Source: Hofstenia miamia (Eukaryota; Xenacoelomorpha; Acoela; Hofsteniidae). From it: DNA of 64,000 bases. Shown here piece by piece: positions 1-12,500 of this stretch; positions within the stretch are counted from its first letter, which is position 1; every line of letters starts with the position of its first letter. Both the position numbers and the translations under genes were made by a program. The notes under the pieces were generated by a model that ran no database searches, had not been told where the DNA came from, and worked only from the letters and a program-made list of their open reading frames with translations. The stretch spans positions 831,820-895,819 of the forward strand of contig CABFPE010000213.1 in the NCBI GenBank assembly GCA_900660155.1, given 5' to 3'.

Positions 1-40
1 AGTGTAGAATAAATTACATTTTTGTCTTGTCTTCAACACG

Positions 41-225
41 TATGTGGGTTTTACCACGTACGTTTATTAAATATTAGAAATTGCGAGTTTTTGCATAAAC
101 TAGTTCCGAAAAAAATTATTTTGCTTTATTACTGAAATAAGCCCTTACACTTTTAACGAGTATTATTATCTCTTTGATTCAAACATTTGTTATTAAATTT
201 TACCGAATAAAAAAGTATGTTAAAT
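41..225 (-). repeat. Inverted partner of 60336-60519 (module B)
   Basis: The stretch from TATGTGGGTTTTACCA through ACTAGTTCCGAAAA, AACGAGTATTATTATCT and AACATTTGTTATTAAATTTT is the reverse complement, with scattered differences, of 60336-60519. Together with 1250-1405 (module A) it marks one copy of a multi-part repeat whose other copy lies in the opposite orientation near the right end. Confidence 0.8.
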
Positions 226-315
226 AAATATATAAACTAAATTAATGTGGTATTTCCATAAAATAAGTATGTAAACTAAATTAATGTGATATTTCCAATG
301 TCATGTATGTAAAAG

Positions 316-420
316 TATATAAATGTGGGAAAGTAAAACTAAAAAGTAAGTAAGTAAATGTGGGAAAGTAAAACATAAAAAGTAAGTAAATGTGGGAAAG
401 TAAAACTAAAAAAGTAAAAA
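316..420. repeat. Short tandem repeat, about 32-35 bp, three units
   Basis: The unit AAATGTGGGAAAGTAAAAC starts at 321, 356 and 388, with spacers of AAAAAGTAAGTAAG type. Non-coding. Confidence 0.85.
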
Positions 421-529
421 AAAATGCAAACTAAATTAGGTCACATAAATAACACAAAAACTAGTAAAAGTGCATGCATGACGTCAGTAAAACACCCCCG
501 GCAATATCCACGACGTCTCAGGTCAAAGG

Positions 530-625
530 CCACCCCTCTCGACCAATCACAAAAACGTGGGATCTCCTGGACTCCACCTCTCGACCAATCAGAAAAAAGT
601 GGCACCTCGTCTCGGCCTCTCTAAC
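530..625. repeat. 42-bp tandem repeat carrying CCAAT boxes
   Basis: CCTCTCGACCAATCA occurs at 535 and 577, and a weaker third unit starts near 617. Each full unit holds CCAAT. It lies just past the 3' side of the LINE fragment, so it may be that element's tail or flank. Confidence 0.75.
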
Positions 626-1160
626 TACTCTGATTAACTGATGGATCAAATTCTTCCAGTTGTGCTGCAACAATTGCGGGATTAGAAGTTCCCAACCAAA
701 ATGATATCTTAGGTAGTGAGGCACAGCTCCATAACAGATGCAATTCTAACTGTGGATCTTCAAGTAATTTTGTGTCATTCATAATTTCAATGGACTTAGA
801 AACACGTTTCGAAAAGAACTCTTGGACAAATTTTGGACTTGAAGATGGGAGCTCCAAGAGTGATAAGAAAATCTTTTCGTCTGTTGATTGTTTTGGGCAA
901 AACACTGAAATCGCAATTAGGATCAAACTTCATATTTAGTTAAACTAATTTCCAAGCATACTTTTTTCATAGCTAAAACCACAAACTCGAATAGTTTACA
1001 CAAAGATGTAACGTCCCCAACCAGAGAACCATCATCTAAATACCATACGTTGCATGCTAATTCAGGAAAGTTACCTTTGATTGCAGAAACAATTGGGTGA
1101 ATAGCTAAAGCAAACAAAAAGGGAGCCAAGGGATCACCTTGTTGAACTCCGCAAACTGAA
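621..1160 (-). mobile_element. LINE reverse transcriptase fragment, decayed
   Basis: On the minus strand the sequence reads QQGDPLAPFLFALAIHPIVS, then NVWYLDDGSLVGD (catalytic YLDD box) and LEISLTKYEV. After a break, a second open stretch (926-621) contains DPQLELHLLWSCASLPK and FWLGTSNP. That order is typical of a non-LTR reverse transcriptase from motif B' through the palm and thumb. The frame is broken between the two parts and the 5' end is missing. Confidence 0.75.
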
Positions 1161-1249
1161 ACAAAGGATTTAGAGCCAATTTCAGCCGAGAAGGCTGAAT
1201 ATGAATAGAAAAATTGTTACATTTTGAATAAATCTAATCGCATGGGATT

Positions 1250-1405
1250 TTGAAAATTGCTTTTAGAAAAATTGGCTACATTTTAAACAATAGACTGCAA
1301 ACAAAATTGTTTGTCAAAACAAAACATTCTAATGGCGTCAGAGATACACAAACGGCTAAAGTACACAATTACATCATAGCCATGCCAGACAAGGTCAAAG
1401 GTCAA
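1250..1405 (-). repeat. Inverted partner of 59848-60002 (module A)
   Basis: The stretch with CAAACAAAATTGTTTGTC, TCAGAGATACACAAACGGC and ACACAATTACATCATAGCC is the reverse complement of 59848-60002 with moderate divergence. Modules A and B keep the same order in both copies. In this copy the LINE fragment lies between them, probably as an insertion. Confidence 0.8.
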
Positions 1406-1429
1406 TTTGTGACTCGGACCTATACTACT

Positions 1430-2120
1430 TACAGGTAAATTTGAATTGAAATTTAAAACTAAACCTGTATCGGTTGGCTTTCTATAAATTCCTGTAACAA
1501 AGCCGCTTGATGTTCTGTTAATATTCACTTTTAAAAAATGGAAATTGGTTAAGTTCTTTTTCCATTGCATATTTTATGTTGCCATCTATTTTATTTAATT
1601 TTGTTAGTACCAATTTTGCATCTTCTTCATTATTTACTAAAGAAAATATATCTTCCATTTATCTTTCATAAAAATGAAATTGATGCTATTTGATGCATAT
1701 TGTTTCTCAATAAAGTTTAAATAGATGTTAGCTAGGGTTGGGCATAGGGAATTAACTATAGCTAGACCATCTTTATGCAAGTAAAATTCTCCCTTAAATT
1801 AAATTAATGAATTTTTTGCTGCAAGCAATAATATCGTATTTTCGTAATTTATATAGTAAATCTACTATGTCTATGGCTTTGTCTAGAAGAACATTGGTGT
1901 ATAAACTTTTTACGTTGTATGATGCCATAAACTTCCTCGCATCTTGTTTCATAATTCTGAACAAAAATGTTCTTGAATTCATGTTTTTGCTTCTGGAAAA
2001 TTTGCATAATCTATCATTTAAAGTTTTCTTAGGGCGCCACTTGAATTTGCAATAGGAAGAAGTGGTATTTCCTCTCCGTACAAATAACCAAGGTGCCCTT
2101 TTAGAAATCACAAATGACAT
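1430..2120 (-). mobile_element. Penelope-like element, reverse transcriptase remnant
   Basis: The minus strand shows FMASYNVKSLYTNVLLDKAI (Penelope motif DVKSLYTNVP), then GLAIVNSLCPTLANIYLNFI (degraded GSPLGPTLAN), and downstream NLTNFHFLKVNINRTSSGFV with TGIYRKPTDTGLVLNFNSN (the classic YRKPTDTGLYLNW box). These appear in the right order but in different frames, so the element is broken. No GIY-YIG endonuclease was seen. Confidence 0.8.
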
Positions 2121-2275
2121 TTAGAAAATCAGTTTACATTTAGAAATGAAACACGACATTTAGAATTTGTCAAATTTCATTTAGAAAGCATCAATTTACA
2201 TTCAAAAATGAAAAAAGATATTCAGAATTAGTTAACATTCAAAAATCATTAATTAACATTCAGAAGTCCTTAATT
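2105..2275. repeat. Degenerate ACATTTAGAAA tandem repeat
   Basis: About eight imperfect units of roughly 18-22 bp, each built on ACATTTAGAAA or ACATTCAGAAA plus a CAATT or TTAA spacer. It lies next to the Penelope-like fragment. Confidence 0.65.
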
Positions 2276-3440
2276 TTCCATCTTCAAAGGTTCTTTTTCT
2301 CGTTGCCAATCTTCAATCTTTCTAAAACAATACAATGTTTGGGAATGGATCTTTAAGTTATAAATAACAATATTTTATCAAATTGATTTCTAATAGCACA
2401 ACATGGACCGCTAAACAATTTGTCTTATAAATCAATGGAGTGCAATAAGAAATGAGATGCACCTTTTCATTAATAGCAGCTATAATTTACATTAGCCAAC
2501 TTAATTTTTGAATTTGTTTCACCAACTTCAAGCATCTTAACCTTTCTTTATTAATTTTATTATCACTTATCTACTTTTAATATCACCATACTCTTAAAAT
2601 AACACAAGTTAATACACCTTCAAAATTTTTCAGCGAATTGTGCACTCATGTTTAAAGCTCACCTAAAAATTACGATATATGTACATTGTTGCAACTGTTT
2701 ATATGCATCTCAACTATAGGCTTGTTATTTAAAGATTTCGATATAGTGATGAAAACCTTGGAATGGCGACAAAAATTTGCAATAAATTCAATGAAAACCG
2801 AATACAAATCTATTGCTAATTGCTATGCCATCTCAAATCTTGTCAATAGAACAACAGTTTAAACAGTTTTAAGGCGAGTACATGAAACTGTAAATGAATG
2901 GCACTTCTGTCAGTTGAAAATTAATTAACGAAAGTTACATCTGAACTACAATTCGCTAAATTGGTAAAACTTTCTTGTGAAATAGAACGTTTTAGAGAAT
3001 TCCTGGAAGCATTCCAAACAATAAGCGTTCCTCTTTTCTAGCAATTTGCAATCAATGATTTTACCTATTTTTTCACATATGGTTAATCTACGCTTGAAAT
3101 CAAATTTCTTAAAATAAAAATGATTAAGTCTATATATTAGATCGATTGGAGTGTCCGTCTTCAAAAATGGCAAAAATGAGAATTTCTTCGAAATCAAGTA
3201 TAAAAACTTGTGGTAAATGTTGATACTTCTCAAATTATTTATCGTACTTTCTACTGGATAAAACAATGAAAACAATGAGATATAAAATTAAAATTTTTCA
3301 TATAAATCTCACTATAAAACAACATAAAAATGCTTAAAATGCTAGCATAGAATTCATATATACATAATTTATAAATTACATATAGCACCATAAAAGTGTT
3401 ATAACAAACACTGGCCTAATTTGAAATAACTAATTTGCAA
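2276..3440. other. Downstream flank of STK11
   Basis: The region contains the STK11 3' UTR on the minus strand, of unknown length. No convincing poly(A) signal was found close to the stop; TTTATT (AATAAA on the minus strand) first appears near 2545-2560. The open frame at 2946-3275 on the minus strand has no recognisable content. Confidence 0.4.
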
Positions 3441-3544
3441 CTACATCTGCTTGCAGATTCCCCTCTTTTGTTTGGAAGTGTTAGCTGGAGCCTCACTAAC
3501 CAACTGCCCGTTACTTTTGACACCGTTTTTGGTTGAACGACTTT
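3441..3544 (-). CDS. STK11: STK11 terminal exon with CaaX box
   Basis: Codes residues 362-394, ending [11 protein letters not shown] and TAG at 3443-3441. Human STK11 ends KIRRLSACKQQ, and C430 there is farnesylated. The CKQM end here is a good farnesylation signal, since methionine at the last place favours farnesyl transferase. The basic residues before the cysteine are kept. The serine two residues before it (human S428, target of PKA and RSK) is replaced by glycine. Confidence 0.85.
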
Positions 3545-6500
3545 CTATAAAATAACTTTGAAATGATTGAAATATAGGATTTAATATGAAATTATAAAAG
3601 TGAAAACTTACCAAGATCGCGATGCACTTGCTCTCCATGAGTTTGCTCAACTTCTGCCTCGGTACATGGCATTTCTAGGAATTATTTTATCAAGCATAGA
3701 AAAGTAAAACATTTCATTTATAAAGAATGAAATAAAAACTATTAAAGGATTAAGGATAGTCAAAACTACTAACACAATGATGGAAATTTGAAAAAAGCAC
3801 AGCACAAGATAATGAAATTCGTAAACTAATTGTATACAGTAATGGCCTTCGTTTTTATCTTTCACTAGAGGATAGCAATTTTGCTATGTATATATTGCAC
3901 TGGTGGCCTCCATATTGTACGCCATGCCAATTTTTGCTAAGATAGTCATACACAAGACTTTTAATGATGCCTAAAACTAAATTCTGAGGCAATGTTTATA
4001 TGCGAAACATCAATAAATTAAGCAAATTTCATATTAACAAATGTCGAACTCATATATAACATGTAACCCACTAAAGTGTTGCAATTACTAGTGTAAATCA
4101 ATTATTTCACTCTTCGTAAAAAAGAATTTTTAACAAAATAAAGTCGTTTTTGTAACGAATCAATTGCTTCGATTCTTCATTTAGATATCAATATTTTGAA
4201 AAAGGAGCTACACAAGATATTCTTTTAAGTCATTGTATGTTTAATAGTTAAAAACACCCGAAAACAATGATTTTGTATATACATTTTGAATGGTGACTAC
4301 TAAAAATTGCAACAATGTTATTATTCGTATAAAAAATTTGTAAAAAGCAATTAAACAACAAAATTACATTAATACACAGGCAATGCTATAATGAAAAAGA
4401 AAATGTTATTTGATGATACTATCAATCCCATTATTAGCAACTTTACGCACTTTCGTTGTCACTTGCTGCATCATACCCTGGATGATATCCGGATTCACTT
4501 GGTTCATTTTCAGTTTTATCAATCTTTCAATAAGCCCCGGGATTTCTCGATTGGGCGGAGTTCTGAGACTTTTCGAGGGTTTTCATCTCGGCAACATGTC
4601 GGATATTTTTTAGACGCATGAACTCTTGAACACAATTTTTATAGTGATGTAGCACCGTTAGGCCAGAAAACGACGTCACCTTCTATTTCTTCAATAAATG
4701 GCGCGAGGCGCTTCGTAATACACTCCTTCAAGCATATCTCACCAGTCATATTACCCTTTTCTATAAAAACGCTTTGCTGCAAAGACCATCATTAAACACA
4801 CCAGATGGGGTACGGCACTTTATTAATGTTCACTAAACATGTCTCATCAAGATGCAAGAAACGTTCTGCTAAATGCTTACTCTACCGGAACAACAGACCG
4901 CAAACTTTATTTAAGATATCGGGTATAAACCCACAAATATTCTACAGACACTTCAAAATTTTGACTGAAACACGCTAAAAAGGAAGAAAGGAAGAAGGCG
5001 ACCCCTCAACTTGACTTTACCCAAAATTGCTTTACAATACAAAATGAAATCAACTGCTGATTTGAACTCAAAGTTTCAAAAAACCAATCACTTTCAAAGA
5101 CAGGGGGATATGTAAAAACATGCGGAAAAAGTGTCACTGTTGACACAAAAACAGAAAAAAGACCGGGTTAGCGCTTCTATGAAACGTGATCGCTGGATGA
5201 ATTTTTCAGAAATGCTTTCATAACCGATGTGTCCATGCTTCAGCTGCATACACACATTTTATCATTGGTCTAGGACAGCCAAGACGCCTCTCAAGTAATC
5301 TCCTTTGAGTTACAAAGGTTTTTACCTGAAAATTGTGAAAGGAGGTACTGTAGACTGTTCAAAGTATACTGATATTTTAGCAGAGTTCATCCCATTTAAG
5401 GACCGGTGTTATCGGACTGGTTGGATTCTTAACCATAAAGAAGTTCAAATATGACCGTTGTTTTTATGTAAAAATGTCGAAATTGCAAAGTATTTTCAAA
5501 AAACAAAACTATCTCCAATGCCCGAGAGAATTCAAAAAGGGATGTTAAGAACGAATTAATAAAACTACTAGTCGATTTAACACCAATATAATTCATGAAA
5601 TTTTAAGTTGAACGCCCTAATTCATGGTGAGTGATATAGTTATATGTAAAAAATTATTAATCCCAATATTGAGGGCAATAAAGTCTAATAGACAATTTAC
5701 AAGTATCGCGTATTTCGAATTGCAAATCGATATTCGGTGTTTCTCAAACATACTGGTGTTCAATACTAGTGATGAGCTCCCCTTAGCTATATAGCTACTA
5801 GAAAACTCGACCTACTTCGATATCAAACCTGACTTGATTTAAACCATCTCATGCTGATGTCAATAGGATTGTTATAAAGAAGCATCATCCTCATGAATTA
5901 TACTTCCCCCTTTCGTTTTCACTATACCCGAATACAAATATCAGATCTAGCAATTAACGTTGCAAAAGCAAAAAAAATAATTAAAATAAAATGATTTTTC
6001 AAATTTCGATGAGTCATGCAAGCATAGTGTATTGATATCCGCACAAACCCATAATGAACAAACAAGATTTTAGTACAAAATTAAATCAAAATATTATGAA
6101 AATTTGTAAAACATCACGGATGCTGCTAAACTTGACTCCGATCCTATTTGGCCCTGACCTGATCTACAGCTTCTCTAAGTTGACCTGATTAATTATAATA
6201 AACATGACCTAAAAATCTTGACCTGACAACACTATTCACTAACCCTAGAATCCAATTAAATAACTGCAATTAAAAATATATAAAGAAATTGCCTAGTTAA
6301 TCTTAACACTACCTTAATGCGCATTCAATACATTCGTTCTATGCATATATCTCTTGAACAGCATCAGTGGTTACAGAATAGTAAACATGAAAAAGTGTGA
6401 TTCAACGTTGATTATCACAATTGAATTTGAAATGATTTTAGTGGTGGAGAAAAAGTAAAGAGCATAGTTAGAAAATGATTGAATTAAGCAAAGCATTAAA

Positions 6501-9500
6501 CGCTACATAATGGAGAAATCAATTGAAGAAACTAATCGGGCATTAACGAAATTTTGCGAATGAGTAGGAAGGTGATTCATAAAAATGTCTTCCAAATAAT
6601 CACAGATGTTGAACGAGAGTGACAGTTAATTGCTTTAGGAGACCCCGCCCAGCCTTAGACTTCATTTAGAAAACAATAACAACTACTTTCTATGTTTTGA
6701 GTTGCCTAATTAGTGATAGAATTTTAAACTGCGTTATGATATTAAACAAGATTCTAGAAAAAGAACACGACTTAAGTACCTTGAAATACAAACAAATTTT
6801 CTAAAATTCTCAGATAATAGTCGCATAAAAAACACGATCAATGATTTAGTCGAGGCGTATACAAAATATGAAAGGCGTATAGAATTGTGCGATGTTCACA
6901 TGGTAAGACAATAAACAGGTGGAACAGTCATTACAAAAACAAACTGAATACTACCGAGTGGCGTACGACAATTCAATTGATTGTTAAATTAGTTCGTGAT
7001 GTGGCAGCAAAACGGGAGTATGGGAAAATTTGAGCTAGGAGTGATGAAATGGAAAATTCATATTTATAATCAATACATTTTTAAGAATTCTATCAACTAA
7101 AGAATCAGTAGAATACCATAACGCAATTGCAAGGCTAAATATTCAATATTCTATTCCAGTACTTCAATATATTTTCTCTGAAAAAGCGGTTAATTATTAG
7201 GCATATTCGTTAATGACTACAGATTTCTTCAAATCACTACGTTTTTTATCAATGCATAATAATTTTTCGCTACTTGAAATGGTTTAATAATTTCTTCTAT
7301 AGTCACACGGAGAATGTTATCACTAATGTTGGACATGGATTGACAATCTCCAATCTGCCTCCAATCCTCATCCGAAGAATTCTTTCAAGCATCCACAAAA
7401 AATGCTAATGGCGGATGTAGTATGTTACAATGTGCTCCCACAATGATTGAATTCGTACTCGTATGGACTCAGCTAAAAAGCAAAGAAAAATAGACGAGAA
7501 ATGTCAAATTGAAAAAATCAAAATTGAAAAGTTAAGAGGTTGGGAAAAAAAATTAGTGTTTGAAATTTCTGATGAATAGAGATAGCAGGAACAAAAAGAG
7601 GGGTCTAATAGAATAGTACATTTGGGGTAGGTTGGAAAGCAATTTCGATCAATAAGTGTCACCTGAATTTACATAAATTAAACTAAAAAATGTGAGAAAA
7701 AATTATGAACCCGGACTACTATCCAATCAATTGTATCTTTGGTTATCACTGAAATTATTGGCTAAGTAATTGCAATTCGGGTTTGGCAAATTAAATTTTT
7801 TTCTTTCCAATATTTTTCCGAATAGGTGAAAATGTAGCACATGTAACGTACGGCAGTTTGTAAAAAATATTTTCCTGATTTATCCTGTTTTTACAGATAA
7901 ACACGTCCTGATTATTCTATCCTGATGCCCAGCTTTATTCAAGGGAAAAATCACATAAACAGATGTAACTTGTAGATACTTTTAAAATAAGTTTGATACA
8001 TAACGTATTTCATTATAATATTATTATAATATTCTTTTGTAACCGTAAAAAACATCGGCGGAAAGTGATAGTGGCAAATATCGAGGACTGACTATGACAT
8101 CTGCAAGCTTTAAGTAATCAAAACACATAAGGGACTAACTAATGATACAGCATTTATCTCTGTTATGATCCACAATCTCTTCAATGAACTTAATTCAAAC
8201 AGATATTTTCTACAGGCCATATAAAACTCTAAGCTTGGGAATTTTTTATTATTAATATTAATATTATTACTATTATTAACAATTTCCTTTATTTTGAAAA
8301 ATCCTAGGTTAAATTAAAGGCAAATACAATTAGGTAAACAGCCTATAAATAAAAAAAACCTTTGAAAATATGCCAAACATGCCAGATATTACAGCGACCT
8401 TGGTGTTACCATTAAAGAAGTGTTGTTAATATTGCATTATAAAACAAAAAACCAAAATAGGTTCAGTTTTATAAAAATAATAAAATGTAATAAAACCAAC
8501 ATTTTTACGACTAAAAGATGTTGCGTATATTTAAAACAGATGCTTTTCATCAATTAAATAATTTCAGAGATGCCTCCGTCCATTAAATGCAACTAACACG
8601 TTCGATATTCTTTGAATGCTAAATCTTTCTAAAACAATACAAGATGTCCGTAAAGTGTACACACCGACACTTCTTCCTGGAAAAAATTATTAAAATGATA
8701 TAGAAATTCAAACTATTTTTACAACTTCATAGTATTAACATGGCTTTGGCAATCGAATAAGTGCTTTTTTACCTGCATCCACATTGTGCACACAATGTAA
8801 AGATAGAACACAATTTTTTATACAAAAAGCGTTTTACAAAATAACCAGGCTCAACACGTGAAATTAAAAAATATTTAAATATCCCACTGAGGCTAGATTT
8901 TTTCTGAACATTTCAAAAAATTTTACATCAAAGTATACGAATTAGTAAAGGCTCCAAATCGTATATGAAATACGAATTTTTCAAATTTTCGTGATCGACC
9001 AATGAAAAACAAAGCGTTCCAAGCAACAGTGCTAGACAAAAGCACCTAAACATTAAAGCACGATCTAATCTGCATAAAATTGACAGATGGGTCAGCAGTG
9101 TTGGAACCGTGCCCATGTTAACAGAAAATTTCGTTCCCATGCCGTGCTCGTGCCTACATTAAAATACGTATCAAATATATTTGTTATCTTTATTTTCTAA
9201 ATCTATTAATTTGCATGTTAAAATCATCAAAAGTTTTGTTTCTAAGAACAATTTGTTAAAGTATTTAAAATATTTTTTTGCCAAAGACATTTCATACATA
9301 GAGGTTTAATCTAAAATGCACTTTACATTCAAAGAAAAATTTGCAGATTTTTGTGCCGTGCCGGACCCGTGCTTGATTTTTATTTAAATTTCATGCTCTG
9401 TCGTGTTCGTGCCAAAAAATCAAGGCTCGGTTCCAACTGTGGGTCAGAGTCAGTCATGGATAGGAGCTACACTTGCACCTGTTTCTGCGGCCGCAGTAAT

Positions 9501-12500
9501 CTTAATTGTGACCAGCGGCATCAAACTTAGGAGGGGGAGACTCAAACCCCCATTTTTGAAAAACAAAACGCATATAACAGCAATAAATTTCAATCCCTTT
9601 TTAAAATGGTCATCTTTTTAGATGTTTGTAAAACGAATTATTACACATTTATTATTGCTATAATTATTGCACTTTTAAAAACATCTGCCACATTACTGTT
9701 AGTAATTCCAGAAAGTAATATAAACTAGATTTTATAACAATAGACCACTACTGGGATTTAAAAGAGCATTGCATACTTTAATAAGCATGCCTTAATTATT
9801 TTTTCCTAATTTTACACAAACTGAACGTCAGTCATTCTATGCTAAAATTTAACTCTTAAATAACATAAATAATGCAAAGAGTGGATTATGAGATAAAACT
9901 GTTAACAAACGCAAATTTTCTTGGTATAACAAAATTTTTGCTAAAAGCCATGAATGCATTTATTATGTTAAATTTAGATACATAAAAAATCATGTTTCTA
10001 TAGTTCTGGATTAGCTATTGAGACAATTTATTTCAAAACCTTAAAAAATACGAAAAGAATGTTGCTAACAAAATCTTTTTGTCGATTCACCAATATACAT
10101 ACGTTTGCAAAAAATTACAGAATCTCATTAATCTCTCATTGACTCATTTATTGCAAAAGAAATGCAAAAGAAATTTGTTTGATTTTTGATGACATATATT
10201 TTTCAAACTCTGGCCTCCATGATTTTTAAGAATCCTAATGCGAATGATTGTTACCCCAGTCGCATACTCCAGCTAGATTCCAATGAGACTTCGACCAGTA
10301 AATGCCCACCTATCAGACGTAGTCCGATTGTTATTTCCCCTTTAACTGATGCCTTTTGACAATCACATCTTAAAATAATATTATCGTTTAAAATTATTGC
10401 CTTAGCGTATTTTCTTTATGTGCACATACGACATCTGTACAATGTCCAATGAAGAAAAAATGTTTTTCAAATAAATTTTCTGCATATCAAAAATTGTATT
10501 CTTCCTTACAGTGTTCATACAGCAACCTTGCATTCAGTGCAGGAAAACATTGTATGCAAGTCATAAAAAATTGAACTTGCAGCTCAAGGCAAAGCTATTT
10601 TTCAATTTTAATTTCGCAGTTTTTAACCCAGTATAGAGAATACTGTCTGTTATTGAAAGGCCTACTTGCGAACTTTTTGTTGCGATTGATTCTCCAATTT
10701 TCATCTGCATTATTCAAGCAATTGTCCTAAACTTTTATGTGGAAACCCTTGACATCCTTGCATAGGTAACTACTGTGGTAGCATACTCAATGCATAAGAT
10801 TCAGCATGAACCCTCGTTACTCAAGGGACTTGGCTTAAGATTCTAAATCCTTAATATTCGTCAAGTCTTCAATTATCACTTTGAATTTGATCATAACAGT
10901 ATGAGATAAAATCGACTCTAGCTAGTTGGATGTGAGGCAACCTTAAATATTTAATATATTTTCTTTGTATATGAGGCTATGTTAATAAATTTTAGAAAAA
11001 GGTCCCGTTTTTCAACATTTTAGCGCGAATGTGTTGTAAGCAGCGATATCATATTTGCATGGAACTCATCAAGCTTGCTCACCAAGCTTCATGAAGAAAA
11101 AATTGTAATTTTAGTAGGTTTGGATACTTTTTAGGATCTACAGTATCGACAAAATCTCTCCGAGATATCTCAACTAATATTAAAAATTTGGCCTTCCTGT
11201 ACACTAACAGATAACAATAAACAAACAGGCCCTGACTGAAAAAAAATAACTCTCGCTCTAATAGATTGAATAACTATTTGCAGTTTGACAGAAAAATTAG
11301 ATTGAATATTTAAAATTGTAGCTGTATTAAATTAAAGTAAAATTACCAATAAAACTAAGTAGAAAATTAACATCTCTTATTTTCTCCAAACAAATATTTT
11401 TTGTATTAATGAAGTGATAGGGAAACAGTTAAAGTCATTACGAAATGTCAACCATACGACGAAACATTTGAAAATGGTTAGAGTTGGAGGCGGTTCGCGT
11501 CAGTTCAACCTTAACAACATCTCTGGAAATACGTCATAGGAAAATGGTTCCCGGTTTACGCAAACACACCATGGACGAAAATTTACTCACTTTTTATTAA
11601 TTTCTACATGTTAGAAATTTCTGGTGGCACAAAACGATATTTCAAAATGATTTGTTTGGAATTAGTAAAAATGAACTTAAACTTGTTCCGTTTTACAAGG
11701 CAGCGTAAATTTAGTTCGATTGACTACAGAATGTACCTACAACCGAGTAGACGCTGCCAAATTGTTCAGCATAAATTTCAAAGTGTCATTGGTAATTTTC
11801 AAGACAAATTTTTATTTTTCACTCCAAAACAATTTTTTTCAAGAGGAATACAAACAATTAAAAATATTTTTATTCACAAATTTGTTTTTTATGGTCCCTA
11901 GGTAGGATTTTTTCACACACGGTTTGGTCGGTGTCCCTCTGCTACGACAATGTCCAAATTTTGCATAATTTACTGTCCATATATCGTGCTCGTCGAAAAA
12001 TCCCCAAATATTGTATGGTATGATATAAAAATACCCTTAATAAATAACCTGTAATGTTCTTCTTTTGTACACAGTATTTTACAATAAGATGGAAGTAGGG
12101 ATGAGCGCGATACAGGTTTAGTAAAAAATTTTCCACAGCAGAGAAAAAACCACCACTAACCACCACAATGTGCGTTTTTTTACTGCAAGCCATAGCAAAA
12201 AATGAAATTTTACCTACAACGAAGTCGATTTTTAACTTTGTAGGAAAAGATACATATTTCCGACTTGTTTTTTAGGTTATGGATCAGCCGTAGAAAAGCT
12301 TAATGACAATTTCTTAGGTATTTTTATTTAGTCCAATTTTATTAGAGTAGTATCCAATTTTACATGAAATATGCAAAAATTACTATTAATATTTTGTATG
12401 TGAAATCAATTAATTTTACTTCAGAAACAGTTTTTTGAGAAATACTTAGAGATTTTAGATTTTAAAACAAAACACGCTATAAGTACAGCTTTTATACCAC

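Noticed and set aside
4391-4621. Plus-strand open frames as a gene
   Set aside because: They are the complement of the mariner transposase remnant, whose catalytic-core motifs read on the minus strand.
7840-7960. TCCTGATGCCCAGC as the right end of a hAT MITE
   Set aside because: No matching left end or target duplication found.
2317-8644. Shared 20-mer ATCTTTCTAAAACAATACAA near 2317 and 8625
   Set aside because: Similarity does not extend to either side; too short in AT-rich DNA to call a repeat.
8639-8680. GATGTCCGTAAAGTGTAC as a Tc1/mariner terminal repeat
   Set aside because: No inverted partner found within several kilobases.
9403-9621. Plus-strand 72-codon open frame
   Set aside because: It starts inside the hAT-type MITE and runs into its flank, with no protein similarity.
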